Assembly (NCBI GenBank): GCA_013815575.1
Contig: JACDFX010000192.1
Coordinates: forward strand, 1-5,018
DNA from: Rubrobacter sp.
GTDB taxonomy: Bacteria; Actinomycetota; Rubrobacteria; Rubrobacterales; Rubrobacteraceae
Reading direction: 5' to 3'
Length of the DNA stretch: 5,018 nucleotides
Numbering within the stretch: position 1 is the first letter of the stretch; every line of letters begins with the position of its first letter. Positions 1-5,018 of the stretch are shown here, piece after piece. A program made the translations under genes and the position numbers. The notes under the pieces were generated by a model that searched no databases, was not told the DNA's origin, and saw only the letters and a program-made list of their open reading frames with translations.

Positions 1-537
1 GCCCAGCCGCTCGGGATGCCGCTCCTCTTCGGTGGCCCCTACGCCGGCTACATGGCGACGGGCCAGAAGTCCGTCCGCCAACTCCCCGGACGCATCTGCG
101 GCGAGACCGTTGACCAGGACGGCAAGCTCGCCTACGTCCTGACCCTGCGCGGGCGCGAGCAGGACATCCGCCGCGCCAAGGCGAACTCCAACATCTGCAC
201 CAACCAGGCGCTCACGGCGCTCGCCGCCACGGTCTACACGGCGCTCATGGGCCCGGAGGGCCTGCGCGAGGTGGCGGAGCTGTCCGTCTCCAAGGCGCAT
301 TACCTGGCCGAGGGACTCCAGGCTTCGGGCTTCAGGCTCCGGTATCCGGATGCTCCTTTCCTTTGGGAGTTTGTGGTGGAGTTGCCAGACGTAAACAAGG
401 CCAATCAAGCGCTGCTCGATGCGGGCATGGTCGGCGGGTTGGATCTGGAGGACGGGGGAATGTTGATAGCGGTTACGGAGAAGAGGACCAAAGAGGAGCT
501 CGACGCTTTCGTGGGGGTGATGGCGGATGCTGGATAA
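1..537 (+). CDS. gcvPA: Glycine dehydrogenase (decarboxylating) subunit 1, 3' part
   Basis: This is the C-terminal part of the N-terminal-half subunit of glycine decarboxylase (P-protein, EC 1.4.4.2). With GcvPB it releases CO2 from glycine and transfers the aminomethyl group to lipoylated GcvH in the cytoplasm. The frame is open from base 1, so the gene begins upstream; 178 codons are visible, roughly 40% of a family member of about 440-450 residues. Family-typical stretches, counted from the first visible codon, are LFGGPYAGYMATG (9-21), LPGRICGETVD (28-38), LTLRGREQDIRR (47-58) and the NSNICTNQAL block (62-71). The ATG at 16 is internal, since homology continues before it (QPLGMP). It stops at TAA 535-537, 11 bp inside gcvPB, which points to translational coupling. 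Codon use becomes less strictly G/C-ended from about 320 to 500, but the frame stays intact. Identification is firm; only the missing 5' part is unknown. Confidence 0.95.
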   Translation, partial: AQPLGMPLLFGGPYAGYMATGQKSVRQLPGRICGETVDQDGKLAYVLTLRGREQDIRRAKANSNICTNQALTALAATVYTALMGPEGLREVAELSVSKAHYLAEGLQASGFRLRYPDAPFLWEFVVELPDVNKANQALLDAGMVGGLDLEDGGMLIAVTEKRTKEELDAFVGVMADAG

Positions 538-1942
538 CCTGATCCGGACCAAGGGACGCGCCGACCGCCGGGGCTACACTCTCCCCAAGAACGACGTGGG
601 GGAGACGAACCTCGAAAAAGTTGTCCCGAAGGAGGCGCTCCGCAAGGAGAAGCCGCACCTGGCTGAGGTGGACGAGCCGACCGTGGTCCGCCACTACACG
701 AACCTATCCCGCCAGAACTGGGGCATAGACACCAACTTCTACCCCCTCGGCTCCTGCACGATGAAGCACAACCCCCGCGCCAACGAGGTCGCCGCGAACA
801 CGCCAGGCTTCGCCGGCCTCCATCCGCTCCAGCCAGAAGCGCAGGCTCAGGGCGCCCTCCAGGTCATGCACGAGCTTCAGGGCTTCCTTTCGGAAGTGTC
901 CGGGCTTCCGGCCGTATCTCTCCAGCCACTGGCCGGGGCGCAGGGCGAGCTGACGAGCATCCTGATGGTCAAGAAGTTCTTCGAAGACAATGGGGATGAC
1001 GGGAGGACGACCGTCCTCGTCCCTTCTACGGCCCACGGGACCAACCCGGCGACGGCGACCATGGCGGACTTCAAAGCCAGGGAGATCGGGCTCGACGAGC
1101 ACGGGTGCGTGGACGTCGAGGAGCTAAAGGAGCTGGTGGACGAGACGACCGCGGCCTTGATGATCACGAACCCCAACACCTGCGGCGTCTTCGAGCGGAA
1201 CATCAAGGAGATCTCCGAGATACTGCACGAGGCCGGCGCCTTCCTGTACATGGACGGCGCGAACATGAACGCGAACCTCGGTCGCATGCGCCCGGCCGAG
1301 GCCGGCGTTGACGTGATGCACTTCAACCTCCACAAGACGTTCTCCACACCCCACGGCGGCGGCGGCCCCGGCTGCGGCGCCATCGCCTGCTCCGAAACCC
1401 TCGCCCCCTTCCGTCCCGACCCGGCCGTCGAGAAGGAGGGCGAACTTTATACTTTCGTCCGGCCCGACAGCAGCATCGGGCGGGTGGCGGGGTTCCACGG
1501 CAACTTCGGGCAGATGCTCCGGGCTTGGAACTACATCAAGATGCACGGCCCGGACCTCCGCGACGTCACGGACATGGCCGTCCTGAACGCCAACTACGTC
1601 AGGGCGCGGCTGGGCGGGACCTACCAGATCCCCTACGACGAGCTCTGCAAGCACGAGGTCGTCGTTCAGCCGCCGCCGGGCATGAAGGCGCTGAACATCG
1701 CCAAGGGGCTCATAGACCACGGCTACCACCCGCCCACGATCTACTTCCCCCTCGTCGTGAAAGAGGCCATGCTCATAGAGCCCACGGAGACGGAGTCCAA
1801 GGAGACCCTCGACGACTTTGTCGGCGCCCTCCTGGAGCTCGCCGAGAGCCGGCCCGAAGATCTCGAAGAGGCCCCGACCCACGCCCCGACCCGCCGCCTC
1901 GACGAGGCCCGCGCCGCCCGCCAGCTCAAGGCCCGGTGGTAA
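527..1942 (+). CDS. gcvPB: Glycine dehydrogenase (decarboxylating) subunit 2
   Basis: This is the PLP-bearing subunit of the split P-protein and forms the glycine decarboxylase with GcvPA. It has 471 residues, close to the usual 480 or so. The PLP site is unmistakable: HFNLHKTFSTPHGGGGPGCG at 265-284, where K270 should form the Schiff base. Other family blocks are FYPLGSCTMKHNPRANE (71-87), STAHGTNPA (167-175), ITNPNTCGVFE (213-223), DGANMNANLG (243-252) and the terminal APTRRLDEARAARQLKARW. The ATG at 527 is the first possible start, because an in-frame TGA lies at 518-520. A G-rich stretch (GGGGGTG, 513-519) seven bases upstream can serve as ribosome binding site inside the end of gcvPA. 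The overlap with gcvPA and the 2-bp gap to gcvT place it in the middle of the operon. No frameshift or missing catalytic residue was seen. Confidence 0.97.
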   Translation: MLDNLIRTKGRADRRGYTLPKNDVGETNLEKVVPKEALRKEKPHLAEVDEPTVVRHYTNLSRQNWGIDTNFYPLGSCTMKHNPRANEVAANTPGFAGLHPLQPEAQAQGALQVMHELQGFLSEVSGLPAVSLQPLAGAQGELTSILMVKKFFEDNGDDGRTTVLVPSTAHGTNPATATMADFKAREIGLDEHGCVDVEELKELVDETTAALMITNPNTCGVFERNIKEISEILHEAGAFLYMDGANMNANLGRMRPAEAGVDVMHFNLHKTFSTPHGGGGPGCGAIACSETLAPFRPDPAVEKEGELYTFVRPDSSIGRVAGFHGNFGQMLRAWNYIKMHGPDLRDVTDMAVLNANYVRARLGGTYQIPYDELCKHEVVVQPPPGMKALNIAKGLIDHGYHPPTIYFPLVVKEAMLIEPTETESKETLDDFVGALLELAESRPEDLEEAPTHAPTRRLDEARAARQLKARW

Positions 1943-1944
1943 GG

Positions 1945-3030
1945 GTGGCCGAGGAGGCGCTAGGACGCACCCCCCTCTACGAGGAGCACGAGAAGGCGGG
2001 CGCCCGTCTCGTCCCCTTCGCCGGCTGGGAGATGCCCGTGCAGTACGAGGGCGTCAAGGCCGAGCACGAGGCCGTCCGCAACCACGCCGGTCTCTTCGAC
2101 GTCTCCCACATGGGCGAGGTCGTCTTCCGCGGCCCGGATGCGGAGAAGGCCGTCCAGAGGCTCGTCACCAGGGACGTGGGCCGCCTGGAGACCGGCCAGG
2201 CCGGTTACGCGGCCGTCTGCTACGAGAGCGGCGGTACGGTGGACGACGTGCTCGTCTACAAGAACCCGGACGACTTCCTCGTCGTGGTCAACGCGGCGAA
2301 CCGCGAGAAGGACGTCGCCCACTTCCAGGAGCACACGGATGGCCTCGACGTCGAGATCGCGGACGAGTCCGACGACTGGGCGTTGCTCGCGTTGCAGGGG
2401 CCGAAGGCCGAGGGCATCCTGCAAGGCTTTACCGGGACGGACCTCTCCGGCCTCAAGTACTACCGGTACGTGGTCGGCGAGGTCGACGGTCTCTACGCCG
2501 TGATCTCACGCACCGGATACACCGGCGAGGACGGGTTCGAACTCTACGTCCGCCCCGATGGCGCGGCCCCCCTGTGGCGCCTGCTCGTGGAGGCGGGCGC
2601 AGCCCCGGTCGGCCTGGGGGCGCGCGACACTTTACGCCTGGAGGCCGGCATGTGTCTCTACGGCAACGAGCTCGACCCGGAGACGACGCCGCTGGAGGCG
2701 GGCATCGCCTTCGCCGTCCACCTGGACAAGGAAGAGAGGTTCCTGGGCCAGGAGGCGCTGCGCCGGGAGAGGGAGGAGGGGCTTCGCAAGAAGCTCGTCG
2801 GCTTCAAGGTGGAGGGCCGCGGTATCGCGCGCCACGAGCACCCGGTGGCGGTAGACGGGGAGACCGTCGGGACCGTCACGAGCGGGACGCAATCCCCGAC
2901 GCTGGGCGAGGCCATAGGACTTGCGCTCGTCCTGCCGGAAGTAGAAGATTCCTTCGACGTGGTGATACGTGATCGGCCCGCGAAGGCGCGGACCGCGCAG
3001 CTGCCGTTCTACAAACGCCAGAAGAAGTAG
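1945..3030 (+). CDS. gcvT: Aminomethyltransferase (glycine cleavage T-protein)
   Basis: GcvT (EC 2.1.2.10) takes the aminomethyl group from the lipoyl arm of GcvH and gives 5,10-methylene-tetrahydrofolate plus ammonia. With the GTG start at 1945 the protein has 361 residues, a normal family length. The N-terminus reads [28 protein letters not shown] (7-34), the classic T-protein opening, followed by FDVSHMGEV (51-59), the DDVLVYKN block with Asp100/Asp101 (the conserved catalytic Asp lies in this pair), NAANREKD (116-123), [13 protein letters not shown] (188-200), [19 protein letters not shown] (225-243) and [18 protein letters not shown] (312-329). The start is uncertain. A second in-frame GTG at 1936 would overlap gcvPB by 7 bp, and the frame is open further upstream; neither GTG has a strong Shine-Dalgarno sequence. 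I chose 1945 because homology begins a few residues later. It lies 2 bp after gcvPB and 13 bp before gcvH, so expression probably depends on coupling. Confidence 0.95.
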   Translation: MAEEALGRTPLYEEHEKAGARLVPFAGWEMPVQYEGVKAEHEAVRNHAGLFDVSHMGEVVFRGPDAEKAVQRLVTRDVGRLETGQAGYAAVCYESGGTVDDVLVYKNPDDFLVVVNAANREKDVAHFQEHTDGLDVEIADESDDWALLALQGPKAEGILQGFTGTDLSGLKYYRYVVGEVDGLYAVISRTGYTGEDGFELYVRPDGAAPLWRLLVEAGAAPVGLGARDTLRLEAGMCLYGNELDPETTPLEAGIAFAVHLDKEERFLGQEALRREREEGLRKKLVGFKVEGRGIARHEHPVAVDGETVGTVTSGTQSPTLGEAIGLALVLPEVEDSFDVVIRDRPAKARTAQLPFYKRQKK

Positions 3031-3031
3031 A

Positions 3032-3039
3032 GAGGGGAG
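3032..3039 (+). promoter_or_regulatory. Ribosome binding site of gcvH
   Basis: GAGGGGAG sits four bases before the gcvH ATG, within the 13-bp gcvT-gcvH gap. It is the most purine-rich Shine-Dalgarno sequence in the operon, stronger than those before gcvPB or gcvT. It supports the ATG at 3044 as the start and independent initiation for gcvH. Confidence 0.7.
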
Positions 3040-3043
3040 CCAG

Positions 3044-3421
3044 ATGGCCGTACCGCAGGATCTCCAGTACACCAAAAGCCACGAGTGGGTCCGCGTCGAA
3101 AGCGGCGTGGCGACCGTGGGCATCACCGAGCACGCCCAGGATGAGCTTGGCGACGTGGTCTTTGTCGAGCTGCCGGAGCAGGGCGCGACCCTTGCGGCCG
3201 GCGACTCCTTCGGCGCCGTCGAGAGCGTCAAGGCCGTCTCCGACCTTTATGCCCCCGTCGGCGGCGAGGTCGTCGAGGTCAACGGAATGCTGGAAGACAG
3301 CCCCGAGAAGATCAACGAAGACCCCTACGGCGAAGGCTGGATCCTCAAGCTCCGGATCTCCGACGAGGCCGACCTCCTCTCCGCCGCCGACTACGAGAGG
3401 CTGCTCGAAGGAGAGTCGTAG
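3044..3421 (+). CDS. gcvH: Glycine cleavage system H-protein
   Basis: GcvH is the small lipoyl carrier that shuttles the aminomethyl intermediate between P-, T- and L-proteins. The product is 125 residues, the normal length. The lipoylation site is ESVKAVSD (60-67) with Lys63 as the modified residue. The rest matches the family: SHEWVRVE (12-19), [23 protein letters not shown] (25-47), SFGAVESVK (55-63), [11 protein letters not shown] (70-80) and [13 protein letters not shown] (91-103). The ATG start is set by the GAGGGGAG ribosome binding site and by the family N-terminus. It is the last gene of the visible operon. No lipoate ligase, lipoyl synthase or lipoamide dehydrogenase gene follows, so the lipoyl supply and the L-protein must be encoded elsewhere. 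No clear intrinsic terminator lies directly after the stop; the first strong one is about 285 bp downstream. Confidence 0.97.
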   Translation: MAVPQDLQYTKSHEWVRVESGVATVGITEHAQDELGDVVFVELPEQGATLAAGDSFGAVESVKAVSDLYAPVGGEVVEVNGMLEDSPEKINEDPYGEGWILKLRISDEADLLSAADYERLLEGES

Positions 3422-3636
3422 GCCGTGGATCTCCGGCTGACTCCCGCCCTTTGGCCCCTTGTATAAACGGGCGCGGAATCGACCCCACGGTTTTGCGCCG
3501 CCAGTACAGAAAATCACGCCGCGCAACCCGCCGAAGGTTACAGGAAAATGAAACGGATAAAGGAAGTACCTGGTAATCGACTATGTGCGTTCGGCAGATA
3601 TTTGCAGAAAGTTTCTAAATTCTTTGTTCCAAGGCC
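3422..3636. other. Non-coding gap after gcvH, no supported gene
   Basis: I see no protein gene here. A TATAAA hexamer (3462-3467) with a weak -35-like CTGACT (3437-3442) has a 19-bp spacing and is a poor promoter candidate. From about 3540 the sequence becomes clearly richer in A and T than the flanking genes. Small inverted repeats such as AGAAA-G-TTTCT (3607-3617) and CTTTGT/ACAAAG (3622-3627 with 3640-3645) lie just before or across the next promoter. An open frame of 69 codons starting at 3548 runs through the hairpins and terminator downstream; its codon use is unlike the neighbouring genes and I do not accept it as a gene. Confidence 0.5.
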
Positions 3637-3665
3637 TTTACAAAGTGTGGCGAGCCGGTTAATAT
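3637..3665 (+). promoter_or_regulatory. Candidate sigma-70-like promoter for a small RNA
   Basis: TTTACA (3637-3642, five of six matches to TTGACA) and TAATAT (3660-3665, four of six matches to TATAAT, with the key first, second and last bases) are separated by exactly 17 bp. Transcription would start near 3672. No convincing coding frame follows, but a strong terminator begins 34 bp after the expected start, so the product would be a short non-coding RNA. The -10 lies partly inside one of three spaced GYCGGTT motifs, which suggests a regulated promoter. Confidence 0.5.
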
Positions 3666-3698
3666 CCTGTCAGTCGGTTGGTGCGATACTTAACCGGC
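3654..3698 (+). repeat. Three GYCGGTT motifs at 19-bp steps, also an inverted repeat
   Basis: GCCGGTT lies at 3654-3660, GTCGGTT at 3673-3679 and the inverted AACCGGC at 3692-3698; each step is exactly 19 bp, close to two helical turns. The outer copies extend to a perfect 9-bp inverted repeat (GCCGGTTAA with TTAACCGGC), continued by a one-base bulge and four more pairs (TATC/GATA). The middle copy can pair with the last one in RNA through seven pairs, one of them G-U. The array covers the -10 box and the expected start of the candidate promoter. It may be an operator array in DNA, an RNA switch, or both; the sequence alone does not decide. Confidence 0.55.
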
Positions 3699-3778
3699 AC
3701 AATTTAAGAACCCGGGGCGCCACTCCTCCTTTCCCTTTCCCCACCTATCACCCCTAGGCGCTCCGGGTTCTTCTTTTT
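3672..3778 (+). ncRNA. Candidate small RNA with a G-free, C/U-rich loop
   Basis: A transcript from the candidate promoter (start near 3672) to the terminator U-tract would be about 107 nt. It could form a 5' hairpin (3673-3679 with 3692-3698, 12-nt loop), a short linker (CACAATTT region), then the 16-bp terminator stem with a 35-nt loop. That loop contains no G and carries CCTCCTTTC at 3725-3733, which is identical to the anti-Shine-Dalgarno part of many 16S rRNA 3' ends, plus TTTCCCC (3736-3742) and ACCCC (3750-3754). Exposed C-rich loops that bind G-rich ribosome binding sites are known from Gram-positive regulatory RNAs. Assigning that role here is inference. The alternative is that this is only a distant terminator for the gcv operon. 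Confidence 0.35.
3706..3778 (+). terminator. Strong intrinsic terminator
   Basis: AAGAACCCGGGGCGCC (3706-3721) pairs with GGCGCTCCGGGTTCTT (3757-3772) over 16 base pairs, all Watson-Crick except one G-U. CTTTTT follows at 3773-3778. The G-U pair becomes an A-C mismatch on the other strand, so the + strand is the working direction. The loop of 35 nt is much longer than in ordinary terminators. It would end either the candidate small RNA or read-through from the gcv operon. Confidence 0.8.
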
Positions 3779-3781
3779 CGA

Positions 3782-3906
3782 AGGCCTCGGGTTCCAGCAG
3801 TCAGGTAGAGCAGAGGGCGTCGTGGGTTCACGGTTGTTACGCGTCGTTACGGAGAAGCGGTCCCCGATATCTCGTACCGGGGACCGCTTCTTGATGCCTG
3901 AGGCCT
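3782..3906 (+). other. Structured element closed by a 10-bp stem
   Basis: AGGCCTCGGG (3782-3791) pairs with CCTGAGGCCT (3897-3906), ten pairs with one G-U on the + strand. The enclosed stretch holds a small hairpin CGTG-GGTT-CACG (3821-3832), outside which GCGT (3817-3820) can pair with ACGC (3839-3842), and the perfect 14-bp hairpin at 3853-3891. The layout is that of a multibranched RNA fold of 125 nt. It also contains GGTAGAGCA (3804-3812), like the 3' side of a tRNA D-arm, and GTGGGTTCAC (3822-3831), like part of a T-arm, but there is no anticodon arm. The element ends five bases before the rex stop codon, so it may simply be the termination region for rex. I recognise no known RNA family. 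Confidence 0.35.
3853..3891. terminator. Perfect 14-bp hairpin, probable rex terminator
   Basis: AGAAGCGGTCCCCG (3853-3866) and CGGGGACCGCTTCT (3878-3891) are perfect inverted copies with an 11-nt loop. The hairpin lies 20 bp beyond the rex stop, so it is placed to end the rex transcript on the - strand. There is no good T-run on either side. It would therefore be a U-less hairpin terminator of the kind proposed in actinobacteria, or a block to convergent transcription from the gcv side. Confidence 0.55.
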
Positions 3907-3911
3907 GAAAT

Positions 3912-4553
3912 CTAGCTAGCCTCTTGGCCCTCCGCCTGGGTCAGGTAGTAGAGGGTGTGCATGAGTTGGGCGGTCGGGTCTATACGGTGGACGTCCACGT
4001 TGGAGGGGACGTGCAGGAGGACGTCGGTGTAGTTGAGGATGACGCGGATGTTGGCGTCGGTCATCAGGTTGGCGACGTGCTGGGCGGCGGAAGACGGGGT
4101 GGCGATGATGCCGATGATCTCCTCGGCCTCTGCCACGCTCTTGGCGAGTTCCTCTATGTGCTTGACGACCACGTTGCCGACGGTGCGCCCGATCTTGTCG
4201 GAGTCGTCGTCGAAGACGTCGTGGATGACGAAGCCCCTCTTGGGCAGGATGGTGCTCGCCGCGATGGCGCTACCCAGGTTGCCGGCGCCCACGAGCGCGA
4301 TGTTGTAGGTCTGCCTGAGCCCAAGGATGTCCCTCACGGCCTCGACCAGGTCGTAGGCCTGGTAGCCAACCCCTCGCGTACCGGAGAAGCCGATGGCGTT
4401 CAGATCCCTCCGAACCTGCACGGGGTTGATGCCGGTGAAGTCGCCCAACTCCTTGCTGGAGACCGCGTCGCGACCCTCTTCTATGAGCTGCTGCGTGGTT
4501 CTGAGATATTTCGTCAGCCTATTCGTCAGGCCGGGCTGTAGCGTCGTTCGCAA
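3912..4553 (-). CDS. rex: Redox-sensing transcriptional repressor Rex
   Basis: Rex is a cytoplasmic homodimeric repressor that leaves DNA when NADH/NAD+ rises, typically controlling respiratory and fermentative genes. The product has 213 residues, the normal length. The N-terminal winged helix (about 10-75) includes SSKELGDFTGINPVQVRRDL (32-51) and RGVGY (60-64). The Rossmann domain opens with NIALVGAGNLGSAI (84-97; GxGxxG at 89-94) and continues with DVFDDDSDKIG (112-122) and IIGIIATPS (146-154). The C-terminal swapped helix region has VHRIDPTAQLMHTLYYL (188-204) with the conserved Asp192. The start codon is TTG, supported by GAAGGAG eight bases upstream. In the recognition region the residues NAIGFSG (52-58) differ from the SYFGEFG usual in the family, so operator preference may differ. 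It is convergent with gcvH and divergent from the DUF4239 gene, and apparently monocistronic. Confidence 0.95.
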   Translation of the reverse strand: MRTTLQPGLTNRLTKYLRTTQQLIEEGRDAVSSKELGDFTGINPVQVRRDLNAIGFSGTRGVGYQAYDLVEAVRDILGLRQTYNIALVGAGNLGSAIAASTILPKRGFVIHDVFDDDSDKIGRTVGNVVVKHIEELAKSVAEAEEIIGIIATPSSAAQHVANLMTDANIRVILNYTDVLLHVPSNVDVHRIDPTAQLMHTLYYLTQAEGQEAS

Positions 4554-4561
4554 CGTTCCCG

Positions 4562-4568
4562 CTCCTTC
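4562..4568 (-). promoter_or_regulatory. Ribosome binding site of rex
   Basis: On the - strand GAAGGAG is followed by eight bases and then TTG. No ATG or GTG gives a better-placed start for the Rex frame, so this site decides in favour of the TTG codon at 4553. Confidence 0.75.
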
Positions 4569-4598
4569 TTTTCCGTGGTTCAGATGACGGTGATCGCC

Positions 4599-4626
4599 AT
4601 TGTAACAAAATGGGACGTTCTTGCAA
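4599..4626 (-). promoter_or_regulatory. Candidate rex promoter
   Basis: Read on the - strand, TTGCAA (4626-4621) and TACAAT (4604-4599; five of six matches to TATAAT) are separated by 16 bp. Transcription would start near 4592, leaving a leader of about 40 nt before the TTG start. The -10 overlaps TTGTAACAA (4600-4608 on the + strand), a nine-base palindrome resembling one Rex half-site in each direction. A full Rex operator of the form TTGTGAA-n4-TTCACAA was not found, so autoregulation is possible but unproven. Confidence 0.5.
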
Positions 4627-4748
4627 TAAAGGTGCTCTTAGCCGCCAACTAATCAGTAAGCAAGGGTGGTTACAGACGAACATGGCCGAAGATCCCACGT
4701 TTGCCCGGCGGCCGTTCGGCGTGTACTTTTCCCTTGTCGGAGGGCACA

Positions 4749-4756
4749 GGGAGGAG
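4749..4756 (+). promoter_or_regulatory. Ribosome binding site of the DUF4239 gene
   Basis: GGGAGGAG lies 11 bases before the GTG at 4768. The spacing is a little long but the match is strong, and it supports this GTG over the further in-frame GTG at 4666, which would add 34 unconserved residues. Confidence 0.55.
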
Positions 4757-4767
4757 CGGGGTTCGCG

Positions 4768-5018
4768 GTGGCGCGGCGGTTGGTCCCCTTCGACTTGCGC
4801 GAGGCGCAAAACAGCAACACGGCCGTGATGTTCGGGGCGTTGTACGTGATGTACGGTTTGATCGTCGGCTTCTCGGCCTATCTCGTCTCCTACCAGTACG
4901 ACACAGCCCAGAAGACCGCGCAGGGCGAGGCCGGGAGCGTGGAGGAGATCCACCGGTTGGCCGAAGGTTTCCCGGAGAAGGAACGGCGAGAGGTGCAGGG
5001 GTTGGCCGAGTCCTACGC
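4768..5018 (+). CDS. DUF4239-family membrane protein, 5' part
   Basis: Only the first 83 codons are visible; the gene runs off the window. The N-terminus reads ARRLVPFDLREAQNSNTAV and leads into one hydrophobic segment (about residues 20-42, VMFGALYVMYGLIVGFSAYL) followed by a polar stretch with SVEEIHRLAEGFPEKERREV (57-76). A short basic lead, an R(E)AQN-type turn, a first membrane helix and then a helix with RLAxGxPExER is the pattern I associate with DUF4239 (bestrophin-like) proteins, usually about 250 residues with four membrane helices. Its function is not established, so no role is assigned. The GTG start is supported by GGGAGGAG upstream; the frame is open back to a TAA at 4657-4659. 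It is divergent from rex with 214 bp between the start codons, so the two could share a control region. Confidence 0.7.
   Translation, partial: MARRLVPFDLREAQNSNTAVMFGALYVMYGLIVGFSAYLVSYQYDTAQKTAQGEAGSVEEIHRLAEGFPEKERREVQGLAESY

Noticed and set aside
1818..2972. Long 384-codon + strand frame over gcvT
   Set aside because: It is an Arg/Pro/Gly-rich shadow of gcvT in another frame, produced by high GC content.
3462..3467. TATAAA as a promoter directly after gcvH
   Set aside because: The only -35-like partner is weak and 19 bp away, and no gene or structured RNA begins just downstream.
2632..3526. Long - strand frames opposite gcvT and gcvH
   Set aside because: They are antisense shadows of well-identified genes and show no family resemblance.
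3548..3757. 69-codon open frame on the + strand
   Set aside because: Its codon use is unlike the neighbours (many A/T-ended and rare codons), it runs through the promoter, inverted repeats and the terminator stem-loop, and the protein has no recognisable features.
3791..3842. tRNA gene suggested by GGTAGAGCA and GTGGGTTCAC
   Set aside because: Only about 14 nt separate the D-arm-like and T-loop-like pieces, which leaves no room for an anticodon arm, and the acceptor arms do not fit a tRNA.
3912..3919. CTAGCTAG palindrome at the rex stop
   Set aside because: It is a short palindrome formed by the stop codon and adjacent codons, with no sign of function.
4610..4828. 72-codon + strand frame starting between rex and the DUF4239 gene
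   Set aside because: It overlaps the DUF4239 start in a different frame, has a low-complexity basic C-terminus and no good ribosome binding site.

Overview
The window is GC-rich DNA that looks like an actinobacterial chromosome, and a Rubrobacter-like organism is my best guess. The evidence is strongly G/C-ended codon use, GTG and TTG starts, a glycine decarboxylase split into two subunits, a Rex-type redox repressor and a DUF4239 membrane protein. The genus is inferred from overall character only; no 16S or other marker gene is present.

Positions 1-3421 hold the end of a glycine cleavage operon on the + strand: gcvPA (3' part only), gcvPB, gcvT and gcvH. The first two overlap by 11 bp, and the other junctions are about 2 and 13 bp, so the genes are almost certainly co-transcribed. 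P-protein (GcvPA+GcvPB) decarboxylates glycine and loads the aminomethyl group on the lipoyl arm of GcvH. GcvT passes the one-carbon unit to tetrahydrofolate and releases ammonia. The fourth component, L-protein (lipoamide dehydrogenase), is not in the window. All key residues I could check are intact.

Positions 3422-3911 form a 490-bp gap between the convergent gcvH and rex. This gap is the least ordinary part of the window. It has an AT-richer stretch (about 3540-3710), a good sigma-70-like promoter, three copies of a 7-bp motif at exact 19-bp steps around that promoter's start site, and a strong intrinsic terminator with a 35-nt loop that contains no G. A second block follows (3782-3906), closed by a 10-bp stem and holding a perfect 14-bp hairpin. 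Together these suggest a small RNA of about 107 nt plus a second structured element. This is inference from sequence alone.

Positions 3912-4553 (- strand) encode Rex, the NADH/NAD+-sensing repressor, with a TTG start supported by a good ribosome binding site and a plausible promoter upstream. Positions 4768-5018 (+ strand) are the start of a divergently transcribed DUF4239-family membrane protein that runs off the window.
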